64,000 nt of DNA from Hypholoma sublateritium FD-334 SS-4 (GCA_000827495.1 KN817617.1:89749-153748), one strand, 5' to 3'. Shown: positions 12,331-23,759, numbered from the stretch's first letter. Notes: generated by a model not told the origin, from the sequence alone. Translations and numbers: made by a program.

Positions 12331-13225
12331 TTTATAGGTACTCTGTGCATTCCTACAGATGTGCGCCACAGCGGACTTACAGCCAACTTGCAGCAGACTC
12401 AGGTTGGATTTCTGGTGACGTTGGGTAGGTTCCCTAAGACTCCACCATTCAATGTTCAATCCCCATAAAGCGACCCTCTCTACATCGGTGTTTCCAATGA
12501 AAGTGTTGCAGTCGTGGTGATGAGCAGTCAATGAGCAGTGAGCGCTAGTGAGCGCACACCAGCGGTGCTCGCGAAATTGGACCAAGTCCCGCAAGCCATG
12601 TGATATTAATTCCCGCGCCTCGCCGCCTTCCCACGGTCCGCCGATGCATTGCGCGACTGCGCCCGACGTAGCTCTTAGTACTTGCCGCTCCTCACTAGAA
12701 TATACTGCGATACAAACGTTACTTAACAGCACATATAAGTAAGGACAGATCAAACACTCCAGGACTTACGAATGCATTTATCACGAACGCGCACCATGCT
12801 TGTCATTTATAGTAGTCGGAATCGAGCGAGGCGAACGCGCGATGAGCGCTCAGGCTGGTTGATGCACCCAAGATGCAGCGTCAGTGCGGCGGGTCGGGAC
12901 GCACGCCTTTTTCTACGTCAAAGTGAGGACAGTTGACTGCTCGGCACTACCGCCTGCGGCCTGGCGGTGCGGTGCGACGTGCGCGAGTGCGACTCTTTAT
13001 TTCCTAATTCTCTGAGCTTTCTCTTTTCCCTACTTCCACTACTTACTACCCCATGATTTCCATTCTGAATTGTCAGACCGAGCTTAAAGTTGCTCGAAAA
13101 GATCCATATTTGCATATTCAATTTTCAATCTCTTACTTGCGTCCTCCAACTACATCCCGACCAAATCATCCAAAGCCAGGACTGGGATGAAGATGCAACT
13201 CTATGAAGAGCAATCGCAGTCTTTA
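12331..13225. other. unique-looking spacer between duplication copies
   Basis: About 0.9 kb with no recognised gene. A 162-codon minus-strand ORF at 12265-12753 has no motif and no splice context. The centre is AT-rich. Confidence 0.4.
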
Positions 13226-13866
13226 TCAAAATTTAGCGAAGTCAATCTCGGGATGTAAGGTCAGCGGCGTACCTAGTGGAAGAACATATCCTTGGATGCC
13301 AGCATCGACATATCCAAGCTGAATCATCCGATTACGGCCGTTGATATTGGTCGTGTACCAATGATCTCCGAGAGACCCACTGAATACAGAATAGAGCGGG
13401 ATGCTCCCACAGATTTGCGTCGGATACACGTAGGCAACAATTCCGTCTACGCTATAGCCTGATGCGCTGGGAACGGCGCCATTGGTCGAGACGAGAAACG
13501 CCCAGTCCAACAGTGCGCTATTGGAGAGGCGGTAGATGGGAACAGTAAAGTTGGACGGGCCAGGAAACACGCGTGCCAAGGGACCTTGTATTTGGAAATC
13601 CGAGCCCACGGAATTTCCCCCGACAATGTCTTCCAGCAGAGGGTCCCACAAATGGCCTTTCCAGCTGGGGCTGTAAGCTTGAATAGCAACGACAGCGGTG
13701 GTTGGATCGGCACAAGTGAGGGCTGACCTCTCCTGTAAGGCCATATATGTATCCATTAGCAAAAGACAGGTGTACGAATCAGTGAGATACTGACTTCGAA
13801 GTTGTTTCCTGCAGCGTTAACCGCTATAAAAATGGAAACGGTTCCAAGTAGTGCAGAGAGCTTCAT
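13226..13866 (-). CDS. secreted DUF5648-domain protein
   Basis: A two-exon gene. Exon 1 gives a signal peptide (MKLSALLGTVSIFIAVNAAG, cleavage likely near AVNAAG). An intron of the GTCAGT...CTTACAG type follows, then the second exon beginning ERSALTCADP. The mature part carries two DUF5648-like repeats: a VPIYRLSNSALLDWAFLVST unit ending GIVAYVYP, and an IPLYSVFSGSLGDHWYTTN unit ending GIQGYVLPLG. DUF5648 is a repeat of unknown function found in secreted bacterial and fungal proteins, often beside carbohydrate-active domains. Length is about 190 residues. A TATAAAAGG box lies about 70 bp upstream. I infer an extracellular, possibly carbohydrate-binding role, which is not shown by the sequence. 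Confidence 0.82.
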
Positions 13867-14860
13867 CTTTGAGAGCGTTTGAGTGCGAGTTATCTGGGTT
13901 AACACTTACTTTTTAAACCGGTCGAATCAAACCTTTTATATCTCGTTTTTACATATTTTGAGATTGCGGTGAGATCGCGGAAATAGTTGGGAAATCGTGA
14001 GTCACTGCGCCAAGTCGTGAAAGTCAACGTTCCGGATTTTGATCATGGGTACATGGAAACTTCAATATGTTTCCGATACACGTTTGAAGAACTTCTGACC
14101 ATGCGTTGTGCATATAGCAGAAGCATCCACTATGACTTCCATCTTCCATTTTCCAATTACTTGTCTGAATTAAGCACCGGCGCTAAAAAATATCAAATGG
14201 AAGAGTGCAGGGAAGATGTCATCAGTAGATCCTGACTGATCGTTATATGTACGTGTCGACAAATATATGTACATAGGAGACTACCTTCAACCATATGCCA
14301 ACTTGTGGAAGATTGACGTTACAGGTTACACGAGGAAATTTAGGGCGTAGAACAACATCTGGTGGATTCCGATAGGTATGGATTATAGGAAACTGTGGGT
14401 TATTTATGAGAGACACGGGTCAAGATAAATTCGACTACATGCAAAAAAAATCTGCAGCATTCTATGATTAGTACTTGGTGCTCAGAGAAGGATCACCTAG
14501 GCGTCAATTGAATTAGAACCTGTGTGACCGCTGTTGTTTGAGATTCGAAGTACTTAATAGTAGTAGAATATCAACGGGAAAAACCAATCTCCGTTGTTCT
14601 GTCTTTAACAGAAGTGGCAAGGTAAATGACTACAACACACCTTCTGACGTTTATAGCTTAAGAAATCTTTCCTGTCACTTTTCAACGCTGTCAGGAGCAC
14701 GCGGACCATGTAAATTCACAATACATATTTATTTTTAGACTCGATGTTGTATTAGTTTAAGTAATCCCTCTGGGCGCCTATTGACAAATTCTGACATAGC
14801 CATATGATCAGACATATTGCTCGGTGGTTTGTTATTAGATATCAATAAAATATGAACATG
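13800..14860. repeat. diverged segmental duplication, copy B
   Basis: The longer partner of copy A (11660-12330). It begins in exon 1 of the DUF5648 gene, runs through its promoter and continues to the AATTCTGACATAG...CAGACATATTGC block near 14850. Confidence 0.75.
13933..13941 (-). promoter_or_regulatory. TATA box of DUF5648 gene
   Basis: Minus-strand TATAAAAGG, 67-75 bp upstream of the ATG at 13866. A degenerate counterpart is present in duplication copy A. Confidence 0.6.
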
Positions 14861-15387
14861 GCCTCCGATAACCATGGTACGTCTAAATTTCAACACATGT
14901 GGCCAACGACGCATCTCCGGCTGGCGCCACTTGCCGCTTCACCGGGGCCAAATCCTCCGTCGTTGCCGATGAAGATGATGACGACGGGGGAGAGCACGGA
15001 GCTCAAATCCCTCGCCGGGCCCCACAGAGTCGACCACTCCGCCCCAGCTGCGAACAAACCATTCGTCTTCTCCACGAATACCACATCGACATCCCCGGAA
15101 CCCGTTTCTTCGCCGAGATGGCGCGCGGAAGCCCAGCAGCTTTCCCATCATCTCAATTGGACCGTATTCTTAGAGAGCAAGCACTCGACTCCAACGTTAT
15201 CCTCACATCTATCTATCGCACTACTAGTAACCTTGTTGTGAGAATAATATTTTGCGAAGATATCGGCTAGCCGCTTGGGCAGCCATTGTCTTTCGCACAT
15301 GCTAAAGCGCTTGAACTCCCTCAACTCCAGTCGTCATTGGACTCGGAAGCCACACAAACGTATTTAGTCTCCCTAAAGCAGCCGCTC
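14861..15387. other. GC-rich stretch with overlapping ORFs, function unknown
   Basis: Open frames exist on both strands (plus 14852-15241 and 14899-15270; minus 14890-15084). None has a recognisable domain. The plus frame at 14899 has an acidic DEDDDD patch. The local rise in GC could keep ORFs open by chance, so I make no gene call. Confidence 0.3.
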
Positions 15388-15464
15388 TACGTAGTGCACG
15401 AAGGTTCAAAAAGTTACATAGTAACTTTTTGAACCAATTTTGAACCTTCATGCACTATGTACGT
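15388..15464. repeat. palindromic hairpin element (MITE-like)
   Basis: A perfect 15-bp inner stem, GGTTCAAAAAGTTAC (15403-15417) and GTAACTTTTTGAACC (15421-15435), has a 3-base loop. An outer arm TACGTAGTGCACGAAGGTTC pairs again with the right side at 15438-15464 (TTTTGAACCTTCATGCACTA, then TGTACGT). GGTTCAAAA therefore occurs twice in each orientation. No ORF is inside. Confidence 0.85.
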
Positions 15465-15539
15465 CAGACGAACATAATTAGTTATCCGCATTTGGAAATC
15501 ATCTCACGTGCGCGTGGTTGATGCCAAATGGCTAACGCG

Positions 15540-15547
15540 TATAAATA
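15540..15547 (+). promoter_or_regulatory. TATA box upstream of unknown gene
   Basis: TATAAATA lies 72-79 bp before the ATG at 15619, a usual distance in basidiomycetes. Confidence 0.6.
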
Positions 15548-15618
15548 GTATCACTCCAAGTTCTCTTTGCCTTCTCTCTGCGACGAACGGCGTACATACC
15601 ACGCAGTAACTTCGACAA

Positions 15619-16285
15619 ATGATTTCAAAGTAAGTTTCTAATACACGTAGGTCAGCGTGCTCTTATTCTTCTTTGACTCTAGAAACGATTCGGAGAATAG
15701 AATGAGGTGAGCCACTCACCGACTTTCGTAGTTGATCTGATGATCAGACCGAATATGAACAGACCAGAGGAAGAATTGAATTCGAAACCGGCGACCCCTG
15801 TAACCGCTCCAGACGCTGGTGGATTTCTTAGTCCTTGGGACGCTACGGTGCCTACGGAAATACAACTGCGCCCAGCAATCCGCCTCGTGGGGGAACCCCA
15901 AACAAACGGCAGACCTACTCCGCTCAGAGTATGCGGATACGTCTTCCTTATATCTGATATCGTGAAGTGGATGGACTCGCAACAACTGATACCTGAACTG
16001 AAGGGATCTCCAGCGGATCGCGCGGACAAGGGTTGGAGCTACCTTGTGAACATTTTAGGTCCACGTGGGATAACATGCTGGTTGGTCCGCACACACTTCC
16101 TCGACGAACATGGGAAGCCGACAAAGCGGAAATGCACCGCGACGTCCCTGATACTAGGGTCAAACGAGACCAAGGAAGAAAGACTTGCGACAAGGAACAT
16201 GAAGAAGATAGAATTAATTCACAAGGTTTTCAAAATCCCTATGGGAGCGCTTGGAGCCCCGGAATGGTTTGTACCTGCGGAGTAG
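15619..16285 (+). CDS. hypothetical protein with two tiny 5' exons
   Basis: I do not recognise the family. The model has exons 15619-15629 (11 nt), 15683-15706 (24 nt) and 15748-16285. The introns start GTAAGT and GTGAGC and end CTCTAG and GATCAG. Joined, it starts MISKNDSENRMRPNMNRPEE and gives about 190 residues. It has a hydrophilic N-terminus, a PLRVCGYVFLISDIVKWMDS segment, GWSYLVNILGPRGITCWLVR with a Trp/Cys-rich core, and a basic stretch (HGKPTKRK). It ends APEWFVPAE. No signal peptide or membrane helix is obvious. A TATA box precedes it, and the splice sites keep one frame throughout, which supports a real gene. It could be one of the orphan basidiomycete families. Confidence 0.6.
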
Positions 16286-17833
16286 GTGAATCGTGGTCCG
16301 TCGGTCACCGTTAACGGACATTAACTGTATCATCATCGCATGGCTGTATCGGAATTCCTTCTTGTCCATGATTGTCGCTCTGCAGATGCATGGTTTCGAT
16401 GTAAATTCTGTATTATTGCTACGGAGCTATCGCTTTATTTAATAGACCACTTACTTTCTCACTGATGTAGTTTTGAGCTGTACGCGGTCGGTGTCATGAG
16501 TGTGTCTGCTGTCTCCGACGGCCATTAAGTATGGTTAGAGGTTTTGGGAGGAACCCATGGTTCCCAAATGTCTCTGCCAAGCTAGCAGCTTGTGCCCACT
16601 TCGACCATGCTTCGACGCGAATGAGTAGTTTGTACCTCGCACTTAACACGTACGCGCATCATTATAATTGATCTGGGCAGCCCAATGCCCTTGCTTCATT
16701 ACACCCGCAACTTCGTCAGTTCTATGGGCCGAGCGAGTGGAAGCGTCTTCTTCCTGCACACCCGATTACGCCTCCAGGAAAGGTCTGTTCCGGAGTGTGT
16801 ACTCCATTATACACGGAAACAATTCTGCGTGCCTATATTTGAAGAGAACACAGCGCAGTATATTGGAAGTAAAGCTGCAGTCGCGGATTTGAGATAATCA
16901 CGGGCTAGACATTGAGCGGGCTGAAGTTGAGGAACCCACACAGGCGGAAGATGACAATCTAGGCAAGCGCAGATAGAGCAGTTGGACGCGCTAGTACACA
17001 GGATAGGATGGTAGCAAGAAGCGAGCGTTCGTTATCAACACAAGCTTCCAGTTTAACAGCGCGTCTTGAGTGCCGGCGGATACTCTGAAAGCCCGCGAGA
17101 CGACATCTTGGACGCGCAGACACCGTCCAGCCGCGGCGCGGTGTGCCGGGTAGCTATCAGAGAAGGTGAGAGTTGCTGGCACCTGAATATTGGCTAACAG
17201 AGCAACCTTTCCAAACTGCACCTCAGTCTACGGTGCGTCGACAGGCATCTTCAGGAGCTGGAGCTGCGCGAGCTGGATCCGGGAGCCACGGTATTTGGAA
17301 GGTGCTATAGCTAGAGACCGTAATAAAAACTGCATCCGGCGCCTAGTGGTCACCGGTGACATCGTCGAAGGGCGATGACAAGAGTGTACGTGCATATGAG
17401 ATTCCTTCTTCGTCCCGAGAGGATTGGGATGGGGCATGTGCGATGTACTACGGGTGCTGCTGAGCGCTCGGCATCCTGCACTGCGCCCTGCCGCACCTCA
17501 GCTTCCTTCGTCGACAGTCGTGGAACATCTAACGGCGTATGAGATGAGTAGAGCTGTGGTTGTTGCGCGTTACGGCGGTGCTGCTTATGAAGACTCTCTC
17601 CGGGAGAATTGTATGCGTCCTGCAGCAGTCGAGCCTCCAGTTGTCTGTAAGCTGTCGAGGGTGCAGAGCGAACGCGAGCGGCGCCCATCCGATGTCCTCT
17701 TTGTCACAGTTGGGACATGGTGTGACCGCTAAGCGGGCTTTGAAACTGCGCCTGACTGCTGCCCACCACCAGCACGCACACTCCACCAAGACCTCATTGA
17801 CACCTCTCCTGTTCTCTCTTAGAACCTCCTACA
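16286..17833. other. intergenic, with possible coding remnant on the minus strand
   Basis: No firm gene. On the minus strand two ORFs (17228-17437 and 16991-17221) lie in the same frame separated by a single TAG. They read IQLAQLQLLKMPVDAP, then the stop, then TEVQFGKVALLANIQVPATL, which looks protein-like but is unrecognised. The right part holds the PRP3 promoter. Confidence 0.3.
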
Positions 17834-20131
17834 ATGAGTGACCGGAAACGCGCCTATGAGGGCCCAGCCGCTGACACCAGCAACAAGAAACTGAAAAGGT
17901 CAGTTGCCCACCCACGCTCACCCGCACCTGGCTTATCGTCCTTTCTTTTCCCGCAGCGATGTGAGTACATTCCGCTAAGGTGAATCTCCCTCCTCCCCCC
18001 TCTGACGTCCCATCCAACCGTTCTGCACTCAGAATATCCCGCACGCCAATGCGCCCTCGACTTCGACCACTGGTGTATGTGCTTCCCCATTCTCCCCTTA
18101 TGCGCTCTCACCATGCATGCCCCCAGCTCTCCGCCGCCGAACTCGTCGCGCAGAAACGTGCGGAGATCGCAGCGAAGCTCGCGGGGATGATGAAGACCAA
18201 CCCTGCCCTAGCCAACATCGGCGCAGCTTCTGCCCGCCCGCCGATTGGCCTCGCCGCCCCCGTGCCCAAGGTGCCCATCATACCCGCCGTGGCCGCCTCG
18301 AAAGTCGTATTCAACGCGAGCCCATCGCCCACCGTCTCGAGCGGGCCCACGCCCGCCTCGGGCTCGGGCACGCCGGCCGCGGTCCCAGAGGACCTTGTCC
18401 GCCGGGTGGCAGAGGCCAAGCGGCGCGTCGCCGATGCGCAGAGCAAGCTCGCGGTCAAGGACAACCCGTACATGGTGCGCCCCCCCGCCCCCTCCCCCCT
18501 CCGCTTCGCATGCTGACGTCCCGGCCAGTCGCTCTCGCAGGCGGGCAAGAAGCGGGGCACGCCGACGGAGCAGACGCAGCAGGGCGCGGGGCTGAAGATG
18601 GCCGCGCACCCGCTGCTGCTCGACACGACGCCCGCGGCGCCGCAGTCGAAGAAGGACCGGTACAAGCCGATGCAGCCCAAGTTCGCGTCGATCCGCGCGA
18701 ACACGCGCAACCAGCCGTCGCCGACGCCCGCGCCGCCGGTGCACACGCCGAGCCCGGCGATGGTCAACCCGTACAGCAGCGCCGCGGCGGCGGCGGGCGG
18801 GGACGCGGGGAAGGGCTTCGAGGGCGCCCCGCGCGAGCGCGCGGGGCGGAAGTTCCACTTCAATCCGAAGGGCAAGTACGTGGCGCTGGGGAACCAGATG
18901 CGGCAGGACCAGCAGCTCGAGGAGCTGAAGGCGCGCATTGCGGAGAGCGCGCGCAAGGCGGGCATGGATGGGGATATGGGGATCGAGAAGGCGATCAAGG
19001 TGCGTGTTCAGCTGCCTCCGGAGCCTATGTACACACTGACTCGGTGCACAGCGCGCCCCGCCCCCCGAGTCAGAGTGGTGGGATGAGGCGCTGCTCCCGA
19101 ACAAGACGTACAGCGACGTCGAGACGCTGGGCCTCGAGCGCCTCAACATCCGGACGATGGACTCCCCGATCAACTTCTACATCCAGCACCCGATCCCGAT
19201 CCCGGCGCCGGACGAGAAGAACAAGGTCGAGCTGAAGCCGCTCATGCTGACGAAGCGCGAGCAGAAGAAGATGCGCAAGCTGCGCCGCAAGCAGGAGCTG
19301 CAGGACAAGCGCGATCGGATCCGGATGGGGCTGCTCCCGCCCGACGCGCCGAAAGTGCGGCTCGTGAACATGATGAAGGTGCTCACGTCGGACGCGGTGC
19401 AGGACCCGACGCGCGTGGAGGCGCGCGTGCGGCGGGAGGTGGCCGCGCGGAAGCACACGCACGAGAAGATGAACGCGGAGCGCAAGCTCACGGACGAGCA
19501 GCGCCGCGAGAAGGTCGAGGCGAAGAAGGCGGGCGAGGAGAAGAAGGGCATCTACGGCGCGGTGTACAAGTGCGCCCTTCTCCCCATTCTCCCCTTAAAA
19601 TCACTGACGCGCCTGCACAGGGTGCTCGTCCTGCAGGACCCCGCGCACCAATTCAAAGTGCGCAAGAACGCAGACCAGCTCAACCTCACGGGCGTGTGCA
19701 TCTTCGGGCCCGCGTTCAGCCTCGTCTACGTGGAGGGCGCGGCGAAGTTCATGCGCAACTACAAGAACCTGATGATGCACCGCATCGCGTGGACGGAGGC
19801 CGCGCGCCCGCGCGGCGCGGAGGACGTCGTGCTCGCCGACGGCGGCGAGGACGGCGAGGGCATGGCGGTGGACGGCGCGGGCGGCGTGGCGGGGCCGAGT
19901 ACGACGCCCGCGCCGGCGGCGGATGGGGCGGTGGAGGGCGCGCCGCGGTCGCTGGAGGACAACAAGTGCTTCCTTGTGTGGGAGGGCGCGCTGCGGGACC
20001 GCGAGTTCGCGGCGTTCAAGGCGAAGAGCTGCCCGACGGACCGCGAGGCGCGGGACTTCCTCGGGGAGCGCCTGAAGGGGTACTGGGACGTCGCGAAGAA
20101 CTGGAAGCCTGAGGAGGAGGACATGTACTGA
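17834..20131 (+). CDS. U4/U6 small nuclear ribonucleoprotein PRP3
   Basis: A spliceosomal protein that binds the U4/U6 duplex and helps assemble the U4/U6.U5 tri-snRNP. The N-terminal part has LSAAELVAQKRAEIAAKLAG. The PRP3 domain follows, with ERAGRKFHFNPKGKYVALGN, WWDEALLPNKTYSDVETLGL, SPINFYIQHPIPIPAP, KPLMLTKREQKKMRKLRR and RIRMGLLPPDAPKVRLVNMM. The C-terminal ferredoxin-like domain (DUF1115) has VCIFGPAFSLVYVEGAAKFM and NKCFLVWEGALRDREFAAF. Exons include 17834-17898, a 4-nt exon at 17957-17960, 18033-18074 and one starting at 18127. Only with the 4-nt exon does the frame reach LSAAEL. GC content, especially at third codon positions, is extreme. It ends KPEEEDMY. Confidence 0.95.
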
Positions 20132-20833
20132 TTTGCGGCGCGCGATGTGTGGTGGTGGTCCTGCACGAGACCAACGTGCAATACGATTTAAAGATAATGC
20201 TGTTTCACTGAAGTAATCACAGATTCGACTAGTACTGTCCTGCTGACGGTCTAGCCGCAGTTAGTTGAGCAAAAGCAAACAAATCATTGGGTAGGACCAC
20301 ACTAACAACTTTAGCTTCGCCATCCCTCCCGTGAGGATAAGTACACGGGCGATTGTTTCAATCAGTACCGGCTCACCTTTACCATAAGGTTATGGAGACG
20401 ATGCCTACGTTTTCCAGCCAGCGCATATTGCTATGGAACGCGCCTCGCTTTGTTTGCACCTGCAAGTCGCAACCGAAAGGCGACGGAGGGCGATCGGAAG
20501 TGCTGCCGGAAGGCGATTATGTAAACTCGGACCGCCTGCCCGCTTTAATCAAGTGTCTTGGCAATGGCTAATTGATTTTGATGCGTAAAATTGACCAGGG
20601 CTCAACGAAAAGTTTTTGTCGGCGTGCGTACTCCAGACCTGACGAGGTGAAGAATTCTGTGAAAAGTTGGGCACTCTGAAGTACGCGCGCGCACAGAGTT
20701 AGCAACTGTTAAATAACAAAATTTGACACAAGGTTGGAAATTCTATTCGTAGCTTCTGATTGCGTATTTACATCCGCGCAACGGCGCGCTGAGCACCCGC
20801 CGCCCTTCTCCTACCGCCATCGCGCTGCCCGCC
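20132..20833. other. intergenic between PRP3 and HAM1-like gene
   Basis: 702 bases, sharply lower in GC than both neighbours. No gene recognised; it should hold the PRP3 terminator and the HAM1-like gene's promoter. Confidence 0.4.
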
Positions 20834-23227
20834 ATGCCATCCTGTTTCCCCTGCTTCGGCCGGCGCCGATCCGCACCCAGCGAGCGCGCCCCGCTGCTCC
20901 CAAAATACCACCCCAAGCCCGAGGCCGCCGCGCCCCCGCCGCCGCTGCCCGCCGCGACCGACAGGATCCTCGCCGTGCTGGCTGCGCTCAGCGCGGGCCA
21001 GCTGCCGGACCAGGCGCAGGTGGCGCGTGCTCTCGAGGCGCTTCTGCGCTCTGAACTTCTCCGTGCGGCGGTGGAATCGGATGGAGGCGCGGCGGGCCCC
21101 GCAGACGGGCCCACGGGCACGGCGGGGCGCCGGGTCCTCGGCGAGGCGCGCGAGCTCGCGCAGGCGCTGCTGCGCTTCGGGGGGGAGAAGAACGGTGCGT
21201 CCCAAGTCGTGCGGGTGTGGGCGGTTGCTTACCCGCCGCCGTGCAGCGGACGACGTGCTGCAGGAGCTGTACACCCAGCTTGCTCGTGTGAGCGCGCCTG
21301 GCGCGGACGATCTCGGTGCGCGCTGCTGTGTATTTCCGCATCTGTGCCGCCGTATTCACTGGCACCCGAATAGCATCGCAGGAGGCCGCGGGCGACGCGG
21401 AGCTCGTCCGCCGCGCTATCTGCGCGCTCGGCGAAGCGTGTCTGACCTCGCCTGCGTTCTGGGGCATTCTGGCCGACCTCCTGGCGATCGCTGAGGATGT
21501 CGGCGCCGTAGCCCCACTCGCCGACAGTACTGCAGAAACGCATGATACCACCCCCCATGCGGACTGTGCCGAAACCAAAACGCACATCTATCAAAGCCTG
21601 CGCGCGGTCAGCTACCGCCTACCCTCAAAAAATAATATCCCCCCTGACAAATCTACACCAGGTCTTCTCGCGCTCACAGCGCCACCCCGCTGCCCGCCGT
21701 GCGCTCCGCGCCCTGTTCACCCTTGTCCACACTTTCGCAGAACAGCTCGCAGCGAGTGACTCCCCGCAGCCATACAGCAAAGGCGACGCGCTCCTCTCAA
21801 CCGTGAAAGACGTCCTCGAACGCGCCGCCCAGGGGCGCACGCTCGACGCCCTCCTCGACGCCTTCGCGCGCGTCGTGCGCGGGCTCGCTGAGGCGCCGCC
21901 CTGCTCCTCCGACGGAAGCACGACGCAGAACGACGACGACAGCGCGCCGCCGTCGCCCGCCGCGGAGCCCGCCGCGGCGCTCGCAGACGAGGCGAGCGTG
22001 CCCCCCAAGCCGAAGGGCAAGCGGAACAAGAAGGCGCGCACGCGCGAGAAGAAGGCCGCCGAGCGCGCGGCGGCGCAGCGCGCGCAGGCTGCGGCGCTCG
22101 CGGAGGTGCAGGCGGCCGCGGCGCTGCGCGCGGGGGCGGCGGCTGCTGCTGTGGAGCGTACCTGGGGCGAGAGGCGTGCGTACGTCGGGCGGCTCGCGGC
22201 GTGCATGGAGCGCGCGCTCGGCGACGATGCGGTGGAGGAGGAGGAGGTGCACGCGCTCGTCGCCGAGGGTGTCGCGCTCCTCGCTCCCTCAGCCGGGAGT
22301 GCAGCACCCGACGGCTCCGTCGAGCAGGCCGCCGAGCGCAGCCGGCGCGCGTTCGCCGCAGACGTCGCGCGCCTTGCGCGCGAGCTCACCGCGCACGCTG
22401 CCGCATTCCAAAATGACGCGACGACCGCCGCGGTCCTGCGCGCGCTCCCTGCCCTCGACAGCGCCCTCTCAGCTCTGTTCGCAGAATCGAGCGGGTTCAA
22501 AACATGGGTCGCATGGGCCGCCTGGGCCGCCCCGCGCGTCTTGCGCATGCTCCCCGCCGACGCGCTGCCTATCCCCGTACTCGAGGGAAATACATCTTCC
22601 GCTTCAGGCACGTTTACCCCGGGTCCCGGCGCAAGCGCGGTGGTGATCACCGACACCATGGAAGTGCGCGTCGACGCCGCCGCCGCAGAGGACGTGCACA
22701 TCTACATCGACGGCATCAGCGCGCGCGCATCGCGCATCGCGTACACCACCACCCGGCCCGGTGCGCTCTACGCGCAGCACGACGCAGGCGCGCTCACCCT
22801 CCCGGGCGGCGCGTCCCTCTCCCTCGCCATCGCCCTCGCACCGGGCCCCGGCCCCGCGCAGCCGTTCCGCGTCGTCGGCGTGGACGCTGCCCTCGCCGCG
22901 CCGACGCTGCGCATCGTGCAGAGCGCGCACTGGCTCCTCGCGACGCGCGTCGGACAGGCGTTCTTGGCGCCGGCGCTCGCGCGCCTCGCGCAGCGCGCGG
23001 TGGAGGCGCGCGTGCGCGGTGCGCTGGAGGGGCTCGCTGTGGGCCTGGGCGGCGTCGCACTCGCCTCGCGCGCGGGCGAGGAGGAGGAGGCGGAGAGCGG
23101 CGCCGCGAAGGTGGGGCGTTGGTGGTGCGCGCTGCTCGCGCTCTTCGGGCGGACGGCGCGTCGTGATCTGGGCGTGCAGACGACCACGGACACGGACACT
23201 TGGAAGAGCGCTGCGTTTGATTTTTGA
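20834..23227 (+). CDS. HAM1-like domain protein (fungal, Cys-rich N-terminus)
   Basis: The start MPSCFPCFGRRRSAPSERAP, followed by LLPKY, matches the opening of fungal HAM1-domain proteins (CFPCxGRRR...EPLLP). The two near-N-terminal Cys residues suggest S-acylation. It continues LAALSAGQLPDQAQVARALE, VLGEARELAQALLRFGGEKN and LGEACLTSPAFWGILADLLA. A basic Ala-rich coiled coil (KRNKKARTREKKAAERAAAQ) comes next. The C-terminal beta-rich region has VHIYIDGISARASRIAY and a hydrophobic tail near WWCALLALFG. There are three introns; the second uses the AATAG acceptor to give DDLASQEAAG and the third joins LRA to VFSRSQRHP. Length is about 700 residues. HAM1 proteins are implicated in hyphal fusion and lipid-binding folds, but the family call is from memory of the N-terminal pattern. 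Confidence 0.62.
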
Positions 23228-23759
23228 TGGCGCGGTCGACGGACCATGGAACACTTTTTTATTCCTTATTTTTTGACTGCTGGAAGGGGGAGGTAGCACA
23301 TGAGTTGGATCTGTACCAGTATTTTGGCGGATTATTTTATTTTCTGTGGTGGTGGGGTTACAAGATCCCTCGGAATTGTTTTGGACTGTGCATGAATTCA
23401 AGCTGTGATTTTCAAACAGTGTATATAAACATCATTGGCCGTTTAAATAAGTTGAGACCCGTAAAGCAAGCAACGCAAAGCCACAATTAAATATATGAAC
23501 AAATGAAGAAGAAGGAAGCGCTATTTACTTTCACCGTGGCACTCAACATCCCCTGACGAATCCACCACTCAAAATGTTTATATACATGTTTTCATCTCCA
23601 CCTCACTCCAAAGACGGGAAGCCCGGGAGAGCGCTCAGCGCCCGTCCCTCACTTCTCCCGGGCCATAGTCACATGCTCTCTTCGCTCCGTTGCTTGTCTA
23701 GAAACTCCTGTGCATTGGGCGTCGACATTGATATCTAACAAAAAAGTGCTCAGCATGAA
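23228..23759. other. intergenic, convergent gene ends
   Basis: 532 AT-rich bases between the HAM1-like stop and the convergent DUF6534 stop. No gene recognised; it should contain both 3' ends. Confidence 0.4.

Noticed and set aside
12265..12753. 162-codon minus ORF between the duplication copies
   Set aside because: No motif, no signal peptide and no splice context; Cys/His-rich composition without spacing of a known zinc finger.
18108..19173. Long antisense ORFs opposite PRP3 (296 and 321 codons)
   Set aside because: They are shadows of a very GC-rich gene: stop codons are rare in all frames and the translations are Arg/Ala/Pro low complexity.
21625..23401. Antisense ORFs of up to 358 codons opposite the HAM1-like gene
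   Set aside because: Same GC artefact; the sense strand has consistent splicing and a family-like N-terminus.
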